From assembly GCF_900105495.1 (NCBI RefSeq), contig NZ_FNTF01000002.1:347501-411500 (forward strand): DNA of 64,000 bases, read 5' to 3'. A program made the translations under genes and the position numbers. The DNA is from Pseudomonas frederiksbergensis (lineage in GTDB: Bacteria; Pseudomonadota; Gammaproteobacteria; Pseudomonadales; Pseudomonadaceae). Below the pieces are notes generated by a model. The model saw only the letters and a program-made list of their open reading frames with translations, made no database searches and was not told where the DNA came from. Below, piece by piece: positions 50,684 through 60,854 of this stretch; the stretch's first letter is position 1; every line of letters begins with the position of its first letter.

Positions 50684-50899
50684 ATGCCAGCCGTCAAAGT
50701 AAAAGAGAACGAACCCTTCGACGTAGCTCTGCGTCGTTTCAAGCGCTCCTGCGAAAAAGCCGGTGTACTGGCTGAAGTTCGTAGCCGCGAATTCTACGAG
50801 AAGCCTACTTCTGAGCGTAAGCGCAAAGCAGCAGCCGCTGTTAAGCGTCACGCCAAGAAAGTTCAGCGCGAACAGCGCCGCGCCGTTCGTCTGTACTAA
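50684..50899 (+). CDS. rpsU: 30S ribosomal protein S21
   Basis: Small basic ribosomal protein of 71 residues, needed for initiation on structured mRNAs. The sequence begins [21 protein letters not shown] in the usual way and ends in a Lys/Arg-rich helix. AAGG precedes the ATG. It heads the macromolecular-synthesis group rpsU-dnaG-rpoD. Confidence 0.97.
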
Positions 50900-51381
50900 T
50901 ACACAGACGTTCGTAGCAAGCTTCTGCCAAGCCCGGCCCTCAGCCGGGCTAATGGCATTTGCGGAAAACGCTTGATGCTTCACCGTCAAAGCCGCACACG
51001 CGACCGAGACAAATCTGCTTCACAGCGTCAGACCTGGCTCTTTTGCCAGCGGTGCACGTCTTTTCTGACGAGCCTTCCAAGGCTACTGACGAGCACACCC
51101 ACTGATTCCTCTCACGACGATCAGCCCAAGGCACCTTCTTGCGTGCCAGCTTATGAGCTATCCGAGGCCATCGACAGGCCGCAGCGGATTTCAGCGCAAC
51201 ACTTTCAAATAGTCGAATACTGATTGGTACTAACGTCAGTGGATTTTCGGCAGATACACTTCCCGACAGCGATTACGCAGACGACACTGGTCGAGCCGCA
51301 CATTTTGCGCGCCTCAAACAAGGACCCGCGCTCAGCCGCTCTTCGTTTCGGATCCATTGCAGCGCAGATGACGAGAACGCC
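50900..51381. other. 482-bp region between rpsU and dnaG
   Basis: Too long for a simple operon spacer. A GC-rich hairpin follows rpsU (listed separately). No reading frame resembles YqeY, the protein encoded here in P. aeruginosa, and I see no other gene. An 83-codon frame at 50972-51223 has no recognisable features. The rest should hold a dnaG promoter that I could not define. Confidence 0.5.
50930..50950 (+). terminator. Hairpin after rpsU, probable partial terminator
   Basis: Arms AGCCCGGC (50930-50937) and GCCGGGCT (50943-50950) with a five-base loop. There is no T run, so some read-through into dnaG is likely, as in the E. coli rpsU-dnaG-rpoD operon where S21 is made in excess of primase. 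Confidence 0.6.
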
Positions 51382-53349
51382 ATGGCCGGGCTAATTCCCC
51401 AGAGCTTCATTGACGACCTTCTGAACCGCACCGACATCGTCGACGTGGTCAGCTCGCGCCTGCAAATAAAAAAGGCTGGCAAGAACTACACCGCCTGCTG
51501 CCCGTTCCACAAAGAGAAAACCCCCTCCTTCAGCGTCAGCCCCGACAAGCAGTTTTATTATTGCTTTGGCTGCGGCGCTGGCGGCAACGCCCTCGGCTTC
51601 ATGATGGACCACGACAATCTGGATTTCGTCCAGGCTGTCGAGGAACTGGCCAAAGCCGCCGGCATGGAAATCCCCCGCGAAGAAAGCGGACGCCCGCACA
51701 AACCGCGGCAGCCGACCGATTCGCCGCTCTACCCGCTACTCACCGCCGCCGCCGACTTTTACCGCCAGGCGCTGAAAAGCCATCCATCGCGAAAAGCAGC
51801 GGTGGATTACTTGAAGGGTCGCGGGCTGACCGGCGAAATCGCCCGAGACTTCGGCCTCGGCTTTGCCCCGCCCGGCTGGGACAATCTGTTCAAGCACCTG
51901 AGCAGCGACACCCTGCAACAGAAAGCCATGATCGATGCCGGCCTGCTGATCGAGAACGCCGAAACCGGCAAACGCTATGACCGCTTCCGCGATCGCGTGA
52001 TGTTCCCGATCCGCGACAGCCGCGGGCGAATCATCGCCTTCGGCGGCCGGGTATTGGGCGACGACAAGCCGAAATACCTGAACTCACCGGAAACCCCGGT
52101 ATTCCATAAGGGCCAGGAACTCTACGGCCTTTATGAAGCACGCAAGAACAACCGCAACCTCGACGAAATCATCGTCGTCGAAGGCTACATGGATGTTATC
52201 GCCCTGGCCCAGCAAGGTCTGCGCAATGCTGTCGCGACCCTGGGCACCGCCACCAGCGAAGAGCACTTGAAGCGTCTGTTTCGCGTCGTGCCCAACGTGC
52301 TGTTCTGTTTCGACGGCGATCAGGCGGGCCGAAATGCCGCCTGGCGGGCACTGGAGGCAACGCTGCCGAGCCTGCAGGACGGACGGCGCGCACGCTTTCT
52401 GTTCCTCCCCGAAGGCGAAGACCCGGATACGCTGGTCCGCTCCGAAGGCACTGATGCCTTCCGCGCACGGATCAACCAGCACGCCCAGCCATTAGCGGAT
52501 TATTTTTTTCAACAGCTGACCGAGGAATCGGACCCACGCTCGCTCGAAGGCAAGGCCCACATGGCCACTCTCGCCGCGCCGCTGATCGACAAAGTCCCCG
52601 GGGCGAACCTGCGCATCCTGATGCGTCAGCGCCTGACCGAAATTACCGGGCTTAGCGGTGACGCCGTGAGCCAGCTGGTGCAAAGCGCGCCCCAGGAAGC
52701 TCCGCCGGCGTACGATCCGGGCATCGATTACGACGCCATGCCGGATTACAGCGACTACCATCAGCCGCAGGCACAAGAGATGTATGTGCCGCAGCAGGAA
52801 TGGACACCGAAGAAACCCGGCGCCGGCGGCAAGAAATGGGATAAAAAACCGTGGGACAAAAATGGCAAACGCGGCGGTGATCACGATCAACCCCGCGCGC
52901 CACGGGTGCCGGCCGCTGTAGAGCCGCCGACCCTGGCCGCCTTGCGCACGCTATTGCATCACCCGCAATTGGCCGAGAAAGTCGAGGATGCCGGGCACTT
53001 TGCTGCCGAGGATCACACCAACACGCAATTGCTGGTGGCCTTGCTCGAAGCCGTACAGAAGAATCCCAAGCTAAACTCATTTCAGTTGATTGCACGCTGG
53101 CACGGTACGGAGCAAGGACGTTTGCTCAAGGCGCTGGCGGAAAAGGAATGGCTGATTGATGGAGATAACCTTGAACAACAGTTTTTCGACACCATTACTA
53201 GCTTGTCAGCCCGCCAACGCGAGCGAAACCTGGAACAACTTCTCAGGAAAGCACGTCAAAGTGAACTGAGTGCCGAAGAGAAAAACCAACTGCGCGACCT
53301 ATTAAGTCGCAATGTTTCCGCAACAAGCCCGACCTCAACTGGCGCGTGA
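51382..53349 (+). CDS. dnaG: DNA primase
   Basis: Makes RNA primers at the replication fork. It has 655 residues. The CHC2 zinc site is C40, H43, C61 and C64 (CCPFH and CFGCG). The TOPRIM domain has VVEGYMDVIAL (about 265-275) and FDGDQAGRNAAW. The region 430-520 is low complexity (Pro/Lys/Gly-rich linker), after which comes the DnaB-binding C-terminal domain. Confidence 0.97.
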   Translation: MAGLIPQSFIDDLLNRTDIVDVVSSRLQIKKAGKNYTACCPFHKEKTPSFSVSPDKQFYYCFGCGAGGNALGFMMDHDNLDFVQAVEELAKAAGMEIPREESGRPHKPRQPTDSPLYPLLTAAADFYRQALKSHPSRKAAVDYLKGRGLTGEIARDFGLGFAPPGWDNLFKHLSSDTLQQKAMIDAGLLIENAETGKRYDRFRDRVMFPIRDSRGRIIAFGGRVLGDDKPKYLNSPETPVFHKGQELYGLYEARKNNRNLDEIIVVEGYMDVIALAQQGLRNAVATLGTATSEEHLKRLFRVVPNVLFCFDGDQAGRNAAWRALEATLPSLQDGRRARFLFLPEGEDPDTLVRSEGTDAFRARINQHAQPLADYFFQQLTEESDPRSLEGKAHMATLAAPLIDKVPGANLRILMRQRLTEITGLSGDAVSQLVQSAPQEAPPAYDPGIDYDAMPDYSDYHQPQAQEMYVPQQEWTPKKPGAGGKKWDKKPWDKNGKRGGDHDQPRAPRVPAAVEPPTLAALRTLLHHPQLAEKVEDAGHFAAEDHTNTQLLVALLEAVQKNPKLNSFQLIARWHGTEQGRLLKALAEKEWLIDGDNLEQQFFDTITSLSARQRERNLEQLLRKARQSELSAEEKNQLRDLLSRNVSATSPTSTGA

Positions 53350-53363
53350 GGTCATAGCTCAGG

Positions 53364-53369
53364 TATAAT
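53364..53369 (+). promoter_or_regulatory. Possible -10 element before rpoD
   Basis: A perfect TATAAT lies 48 bases before the rpoD start in the 67-bp spacer after dnaG. No good -35 box is seen at the right distance, so use by housekeeping polymerase is uncertain. An own promoter for rpoD would be expected. Confidence 0.35.
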
Positions 53370-53416
53370 CCTCGGCTTGTTTTTTGCCCGCCAAGACCTT
53401 CAGTGGATAGGGTGTT

Positions 53417-55267
<1,851 letters not shown>

Positions 55268-55270
55268 TAC

Positions 55271-55303
55271 AAAACCCCCGGCCCAGGCCGGGGGTTTTGC
55301 TTT
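55271..55303 (+). terminator. Rho-independent terminator of rpoD
   Basis: Arms 55271-55283 (AAAACCCCCGGCC) and 55286-55298 (its complement) with a tiny loop, then TTTT. It is strong on the plus strand, 4 bases after the stop. Confidence 0.85.
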
Positions 55304-55388
55304 TATACAGATTAAATCCCCCGCACCTCCCCCCCTCCGAATTGCCCGTCTACACTCGAAACATTCCCCGAGCCATAACGAGACCGTT

Positions 55389-58300
55389 ATGCCCAGACTG
55401 CCGACCGTGCTTTTTTTGCTGTCGATATTGACCTGGACCGCAACGGCTGGCGCGCTGACTCTGACCGACGAAGAACGTAGCTGGCTGGCGGCTCACCCGG
55501 ACTTGCGCCTGGGTGTCGATGCGTCATGGCCACCCTTCGAGTTTCGCGACGATCAGGGCCGCTATCAGGGCCTTGCAGCAGACTATATCGACCGGATCCG
55601 TCAACGCCTGGCCATCAAGCTCACGCCCATCGAGCCTGTCAGCTGGACCGTCGTCCTGGAGCAGGCCAAACAAGCCAAGCTGGACCTGTTGCCCGGCATC
55701 ATGTCGACCCCCGAGCGCCAGACTTACCTCTCATTCACCCGCCCTTATCTGGACTTTCCGATTGTCATCCTTGCCCATGTCGGAGGCCCCCAGCCACGCA
55801 AACTCGAAGACTTGTACGGCCTGAAAATCGCCGTGGTGGAAAACTATGCGCCCCATGAGCTGTTGCGCACCCACAATCCCGACCTCAATCTGGTGGCGAT
55901 GCCCAATGTCAGCTCAGCGCTGCAGGCGCTGGCTACCGATGAAGTCGATGCGGTAGTCGGCGATCTCGCCTCCAGCGTCTGGAGCCTGCGTCAGTTAAAG
56001 CTCGACGGGCTCTACGTCAGCGGCGAAACCCCTTATCGCTATCAATTGGCAATGGGCGTGCCCCGGGACAACAAGATACTGGTCGGCATTCTGGATAAAG
56101 TCCTGGCGGACATGTCCCCGGACGAAATCAATGAGATTCAGGAGCAGTGGGTCGGCAACGTCCTCGATCATCGGACTTTCTGGAACGATCTGCTGGTTTA
56201 CGGTCTACCGGGATTGCTGCTGCTGATCATCGTGCTGGCGATGGTTATCCGGATCAACCGGCGGCTGAGTTCAGAAATTGCCCGCCGGGTCGACCTGGAA
56301 CAGGAACTGCGCAGCAGTGAATACCATTACCGCGGGCTGGTGGAGAGCCTTTCGGCCATTGCCTGGGAAGCGCGGATCAGCGATTTCACCTACAGCTATG
56401 TGTCCCCCCATGCCGAGGATCTGCTCGGTTACCCCTTGTCTCATTGGCTGATTCCGGGCTTCTGGCGCAACATCATTCACCCCGCCGACCTGACTCGCGC
56501 CCAGACCTTCTGTGATCACGAAGTACTGGCCGGGCGCGATCACAGCCTCGATTACCGGGTCATTACCGCCGATGGCCGCTGCATTTGGGTGCGCGATATC
56601 GTCAGCCTGATCGAGCACGGCCATGAACCGGTGTTGCGTGGGCTGATGATCGACATCAGCGAGGCCAAGCGCACCGAAGAGGCGTTGCGCCTGTCGGAAC
56701 AGAAGTTCGCCTCGGTGTTCCAGCAATGCCCGGACATACTGGTCATTGCGCGGCTCTGCGACGGCTGCCTGCTGGAGGTCAACGAGGCGTTCGAAGAACA
56801 GATCGGTCTCAAGGCCGAAGACGTCATCGGCCAGACGGCCACCGACCTCAATATCTGGGGAGTACCCGGCGTCGGGCCAGGCTTGTTGCAACGGTTGCAG
56901 GCCGGCAGCATCCGTAACCTGGAGATGCCCTTTCGCCGCAACAATGGCCAGGTGTTTACCGGCCTGATCTCCGCTGAGCCGTTCGACCTCGATACAACCC
57001 CTGCGCTGGTAGTGGTCGTGCGGGATATCAGCCAGCTCAAGGAAACCCAGAAACAGCTGCAAACCTCCGAAGAGAAGTTCGCCAAGGCCTTCCATGCCTC
57101 CCCCGACGGCCTGCTGTTGTCACGGCAGAGCGACGGTTTACTGATTGAGGTCAACGAGGGTTTCAGTCGCATTACCGGTTTCAACAGCGCAATGTCCGTG
57201 GATCGCTCCGCCCTCGAGCTGGGTATCTGGGTCAATCTCAACGAACGCAAACAGATGCTCGACCTGCTGCACCGGGACGGTTTCGTCCGCGACTTCAGTT
57301 GCCATATACGCCGCAGCGACGGACAGATCCGCCTCTGCGAAGTGTCCAGCCGTCCGCTGCCGATCGGCGATGAAGATTGCATGCTGACCATCGCCCGGGA
57401 CATCACGGAGCGACACTTGATGCAGGAAAAGCTGCAACAGGCTGCCACGGTATTCGAGAGTACCGCTGAAGGTGTTTTGATCACCGACACTCAACAACAC
57501 ATCAGCGCGGTCAACCGTGCGTTTACCGAAATCACCGGCTACAGCGAGAGTGAAGCATTGGGCCACACCCCTCGCCTGCTCGCCTCGGGCCTGCACGACA
57601 GCGCGTTTTATGCCGCCATGTGGCATCAGCTGACAGCCGAAGGTCATTGGCAGGGCGAAATTTCCAATCGGCGCAAGAACGGCGAGCTCTATCCGAGCTG
57701 GCTGACCATCAGTGCAGTGCGCAACCGGGACAGATTCGTCACCCACTTTGTCGCGGTGTTCGCGGACATTTCCAGCCTCAAACACGCCCAGGCCAAGCTC
57801 GATTACCAGGCACACCACGACCCGCTGACCGGGCTGCCAAATCGCACGCTGTTCGAGAGCCGATTGCTGACTGCGCTCAACAACCAACAGGAAAACGGCG
57901 GCCAGGGGGCGGTGCTGTTCCTGGACCTGGACCGTTTCAAACACATCAACGACAGCCTGGGTCACCCGGTCGGTGACCTGCTGCTCAAGGGCATTGCCGT
58001 GCGCCTCAAGGAGCAGTTGCGCGACATCGACACCGTGGCGCGCCTGGGTGGCGACGAATTCATCATCCTGCTGCCCGGGCTGCAGCAATCCAGCGACGCC
58101 GACAACATCGCGACCAAATTGCTCAATTGCTTCGGCGCACCGTTCCAGGCTGGCGAACATGAGTTTTTTATCAGCGCCAGTATCGGCACCAGCCTGTATC
58201 CCAAGGATGGCTGCGACGTCGCCACGCTGGTCAAGAACGCCGATGCGGCGATGTACCGCTCAAAGGCCAAGGGTCGCAACCGGGTCGAAAGCTATACCCG

Positions 58301-59135
58301 CGACCTCACCGCCCAAGCCAGCGAGCGAGTGGCACTTGAACATGAACTGCGACGTGCTATCGAGCGCAACGAACTGCACCTCCATTACCAACCGAAGATC
58401 AGCCTGGTCGACCATCGCCTGGTCGGCGCAGAAGCGCTCATTCGCTGGCGCCACCCGACCTTCGGCGAGGTGCCACCGGAGCACTTCATTCCGCTGGCCG
58501 AAGAAAACGGCATGATCCTGCAAATCGGCGATTGGGTTCTCGAAACCGCCTGCCGGCAGATGTTCCAGTGGAATCAGGTTTACGAACCCGTCGGCCCACT
58601 GTCGGTCAACCTCGCAGGCGCTCAATTGCGCCAGCCGAACCTGCTCGGCCGGATCGAACAACTGCTCAAGGACAACCGCCTCAAACCCGATTTCCTGCAA
58701 CTGGAAATCACCGAAAACTTCATCATGAGCCAGGCTGAAGAGGCGTTGGCCGTGCTGCATCAACTCAAACACCTGGGCGTGCAACTGGCGATCGACGACT
58801 TCGGCACCGGTTACTCGTCCCTGAGCTACCTCAAACGCCTGCCACTGGACATTCTCAAGATCGACCAGTCTTTCGTCCGAGGCCTGCCGGATGACCCCCA
58901 CGACGCAGCCATCGTTCGCGCCATCATCGCCCTGGGCCGAAGCATGCAATTCACCATCATCGCCGAGGGCGTCGAAACCCTCGCACAGCAGCAATTCCTC
59001 GCTGCCGAGGGCTGTGAACAGATCCAGGGCTACATCGTCAGCCTGCCTTTGCCACCGGAAGAATTTGCCGCGACGTTTCTTCGTATAGCCATTTCAGACT
59101 TTTCGGATAGCACAGCCGAGAAACCGTCGCTATAA
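55389..59135 (+). CDS. rmcA: RmcA-like c-di-GMP phosphodiesterase with periplasmic ligand domain, PAS, GGDEF and EAL
   Basis: A 1248-residue inner-membrane signalling protein. The order is: signal peptide, periplasmic SBP family 3 (Venus flytrap) domain (about 30-255), membrane span (LLVYGLPGLLLLIIVLAMVI, about 267-285), four PAS domains (about 310-800), GGDEF domain with G887-G-D-E-F891 intact, and EAL domain starting E1015-A-L. Both motifs look functional. The layout and the position after rpoD match RmcA of P. aeruginosa (PA0575), a redox-responsive PDE that shapes biofilms. Start ATG 55389 has the signal peptide directly after it; the frame extending back to 55176 overlaps rpoD and is rejected. 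Confidence 0.9.
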   Translation: MPRLPTVLFLLSILTWTATAGALTLTDEERSWLAAHPDLRLGVDASWPPFEFRDDQGRYQGLAADYIDRIRQRLAIKLTPIEPVSWTVVLEQAKQAKLDLLPGIMSTPERQTYLSFTRPYLDFPIVILAHVGGPQPRKLEDLYGLKIAVVENYAPHELLRTHNPDLNLVAMPNVSSALQALATDEVDAVVGDLASSVWSLRQLKLDGLYVSGETPYRYQLAMGVPRDNKILVGILDKVLADMSPDEINEIQEQWVGNVLDHRTFWNDLLVYGLPGLLLLIIVLAMVIRINRRLSSEIARRVDLEQELRSSEYHYRGLVESLSAIAWEARISDFTYSYVSPHAEDLLGYPLSHWLIPGFWRNIIHPADLTRAQTFCDHEVLAGRDHSLDYRVITADGRCIWVRDIVSLIEHGHEPVLRGLMIDISEAKRTEEALRLSEQKFASVFQQCPDILVIARLCDGCLLEVNEAFEEQIGLKAEDVIGQTATDLNIWGVPGVGPGLLQRLQAGSIRNLEMPFRRNNGQVFTGLISAEPFDLDTTPALVVVVRDISQLKETQKQLQTSEEKFAKAFHASPDGLLLSRQSDGLLIEVNEGFSRITGFNSAMSVDRSALELGIWVNLNERKQMLDLLHRDGFVRDFSCHIRRSDGQIRLCEVSSRPLPIGDEDCMLTIARDITERHLMQEKLQQAATVFESTAEGVLITDTQQHISAVNRAFTEITGYSESEALGHTPRLLASGLHDSAFYAAMWHQLTAEGHWQGEISNRRKNGELYPSWLTISAVRNRDRFVTHFVAVFADISSLKHAQAKLDYQAHHDPLTGLPNRTLFESRLLTALNNQQENGGQGAVLFLDLDRFKHINDSLGHPVGDLLLKGIAVRLKEQLRDIDTVARLGGDEFIILLPGLQQSSDADNIATKLLNCFGAPFQAGEHEFFISASIGTSLYPKDGCDVATLVKNADAAMYRSKAKGRNRVESYTRDLTAQASERVALEHELRRAIERNELHLHYQPKISLVDHRLVGAEALIRWRHPTFGEVPPEHFIPLAEENGMILQIGDWVLETACRQMFQWNQVYEPVGPLSVNLAGAQLRQPNLLGRIEQLLKDNRLKPDFLQLEITENFIMSQAEEALAVLHQLKHLGVQLAIDDFGTGYSSLSYLKRLPLDILKIDQSFVRGLPDDPHDAAIVRAIIALGRSMQFTIIAEGVETLAQQQFLAAEGCEQIQGYIVSLPLPPEEFAATFLRIAISDFSDSTAEKPSL

Positions 59136-59136
59136 T
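59131..59136 (+). promoter_or_regulatory. -10 element of the tRNA gene, overlapping the rmcA stop
   Basis: A perfect TATAAT, in which the TAA stop codon of rmcA (59133-59135) is embedded, lies 14 bases before the tRNA. The G/C-rich discriminator (CCGCGGCC) that follows is usual for stringently controlled stable-RNA promoters. The -35 box is not evident. Confidence 0.5.
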
Positions 59137-59150
59137 CCGCGGCCTACTGA

Positions 59151-59227
<77 letters not shown>

Positions 59228-59232
59228 TCTTG

Positions 59233-59257
59233 AAAGCCGCGCAATGCGCGGCTTTTT
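59233..59257 (+). terminator. Terminator of the tRNA gene
   Basis: Arms AAAGCCGCGC (59233-59242) and GCGCGGCTTT (59246-59255) with a 3-base loop, then more T. Confidence 0.85.
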
Positions 59258-59319
59258 CGTGTCTGTTGGAATAACGTGTTCGGGGCTTCCAATCTACATG
59301 CGCGCAGATCACTCACAGC

Positions 59320-59973
59320 TTAAGAAGCAACCGTTAACGCTGGAATGGCCTGCACTGATCGCAGCTGCTCAAGCATTGCCCCCGTCAACACGACCTCATA
59401 CGTATCCGCCGCCCTGCCCCACTGTTCAACGATGACCATGCCGTCGACCAGCACGCGTCCCAATTCGGTAATCGTATCGGCCAATTCTTCTACGATCATT
59501 TGAGTCCTCAGCCACACACGATCAGTAATCTCTTTCAGTTCAGCCGTTATGCGGTCAGACGAGGCCGGATCCGTATCGGGGTAGGCGAGATTGCGCAGCA
59601 AGTGCCGTAGCTCCCTTATTTTTGCGTAATCCTGTTCCGCCCCCAGCTCTCCTTTGAGGATGGCTGTCGCTTTCGATTTATCGACGCGTTGGTTGGGCGA
59701 ATGCTGTGAAGCTAACGTCTGCCCCATCGCGCCAGCAAAGAGGACCATCATCCGCGCCTCCAGATGTTCCCTCATGGCTACCATCGACGAAATTGGCCGC
59801 ACCAGGCTAATGGACGCCCCGCCTTGATGCCGCAAGTCCATGGTCACTGTCAGGGTCACGCCACCCGTTTCAAACCCCAAGGCTCGGGCCATGACGTAAT
59901 GCGCCATTTCGTGATTGGCAATCTGCAACGCACGTTCCCGTACAGCGGGTGGCATTTTCTTTGTCATTTCCAT
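59320..59973 (-). CDS. Stand-alone HExxH protein resembling FtsH peptidase (M41) domain
   Basis: Unknown function, 217 residues, no signal peptide or membrane segment. HEMAHYVMARALG (about residues 21-33) is a zinc-peptidase HExxH motif in the position and form of the M41 domain of FtsH (HEAGHA...), and ARMMVLFAGAMGQTL recalls the helix carrying LLGGRAAE in M41. No AAA ATPase part is encoded and no partner gene is adjacent. It lies 92 bases from the tRNA 3' end on the opposite strand, in a location often used by inserted DNA. An ATG at 59967 (MTKK) has a better-spaced GAGG and may be the true start. The peptidase call is by motif only. Confidence 0.65.
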   Translation of the reverse strand: MEMTKKMPPAVRERALQIANHEMAHYVMARALGFETGGVTLTVTMDLRHQGGASISLVRPISSMVAMREHLEARMMVLFAGAMGQTLASQHSPNQRVDKSKATAILKGELGAEQDYAKIRELRHLLRNLAYPDTDPASSDRITAELKEITDRVWLRTQMIVEELADTITELGRVLVDGMVIVEQWGRAADTYEVVLTGAMLEQLRSVQAIPALTVAS

Positions 59974-60171
59974 CGCCTCGCATCCCTCGATTTCGCATTC
60001 GACTACGACTGACTGTTGGTGTCCATACCGTCGATTACGCCTTGTTCAAGCCAAAGAAAAACCCGAGAGGCAGAAGCGCTCTGAACGGTACTGAGGCGAG
60101 ATCAACCCTCCGCGGTGCGAGATGTGCCTGTAACATGCCAACCCATTGATCTGTGCCGCTGGAGACGCCCC

Positions 60172-60633
60172 TTGCCTGACACTCGCCCGCCCGTCCTTGA
60201 CGAAATCGACCGCCAATTGATTGCAGCCTTGCAGATCAATGCCCGCGAGAGCGTGGCCATGCTCGCGCGCCAATTGGGCATCGCTCGCACCACCGTGACT
60301 TCGCGGCTGGCCCGGCTGGAAAAAGCCAAGGTAATCACCGGTTACGGCGTGCGTTTGGGTCAACGTGTCGTGGATGGCGGCTTGCAGGCGTACGTCGGGA
60401 TCACGGTGCAACCGCGCTCGGGCAAGGAAGTGTTGCGACGCCTCAGCGCAATGGCCCAGGTGCAGCAGTTGTGCGCGGTCAGTGGCGAATTTGATTACGT
60501 GGCGTGGTTGCGCACCGACTCACCAGAGCAACTTGATCAGTTGCTGGATCAGATAGGCAGCGTGGATGGGGTGGAGAAGACGACTACGTCGATTATCTTG
60601 AGTAGCAAGATTGATCGGGGGCAGCCGGTTTGA
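60172..60633 (+). CDS. Lrp/AsnC family transcriptional regulator
   Basis: A 153-residue regulator. The N-terminal helix-turn-helix (LDEIDRQLIAALQ...LGIARTTVTSRLARLE) is followed by an AsnC ligand-binding domain (AYVGITVQPRSGKEVL...VSGEFDYVAWLRT). The start is TTG at 60172, with GGAG seven to eight bases upstream; the longer frame to 60115 reads noise. It precedes davB by about 220 bp in the same direction and is a likely regulator of it, sensing an amino acid such as lysine; this is inferred from position and family. Confidence 0.88.
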   Translation: MPDTRPPVLDEIDRQLIAALQINARESVAMLARQLGIARTTVTSRLARLEKAKVITGYGVRLGQRVVDGGLQAYVGITVQPRSGKEVLRRLSAMAQVQQLCAVSGEFDYVAWLRTDSPEQLDQLLDQIGSVDGVEKTTTSIILSSKIDRGQPV

Positions 60634-60672
60634 GTTTTTGCCGATAGCTCTTGGATGTCTGGGAGGGCCTCA

Positions 60673-60696
60673 TCGCGAGCAAGCTCGGCTCCTACA
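60673..60696. repeat. Single degenerate REP unit
   Basis: TCGCGAGCAAGCTCGGCTCC then TACA is a REP core with two or three changes. No opposing copy is nearby. Confidence 0.55.
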
Positions 60697-60854
60697 TTGA
60701 CGATGTGCAGCAACTTGTCGTCATTCTGTTAAAACATTTATCAAAACGACGACACATTGCGTCTTATTAACGTGTTCTACGCTCTCTAGAATGGCTGCCA
60801 TCTTTTCCTATACTCAGACGCGCATGCCGCGTCCGGTCGCCAGCAAGGTCAGCC

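Noticed and set aside
50972..51223. An 83-codon frame as the missing yqeY
   Set aside because: The translated sequence has none of the YqeY pattern and is Ser/Arg/Gln-rich noise.
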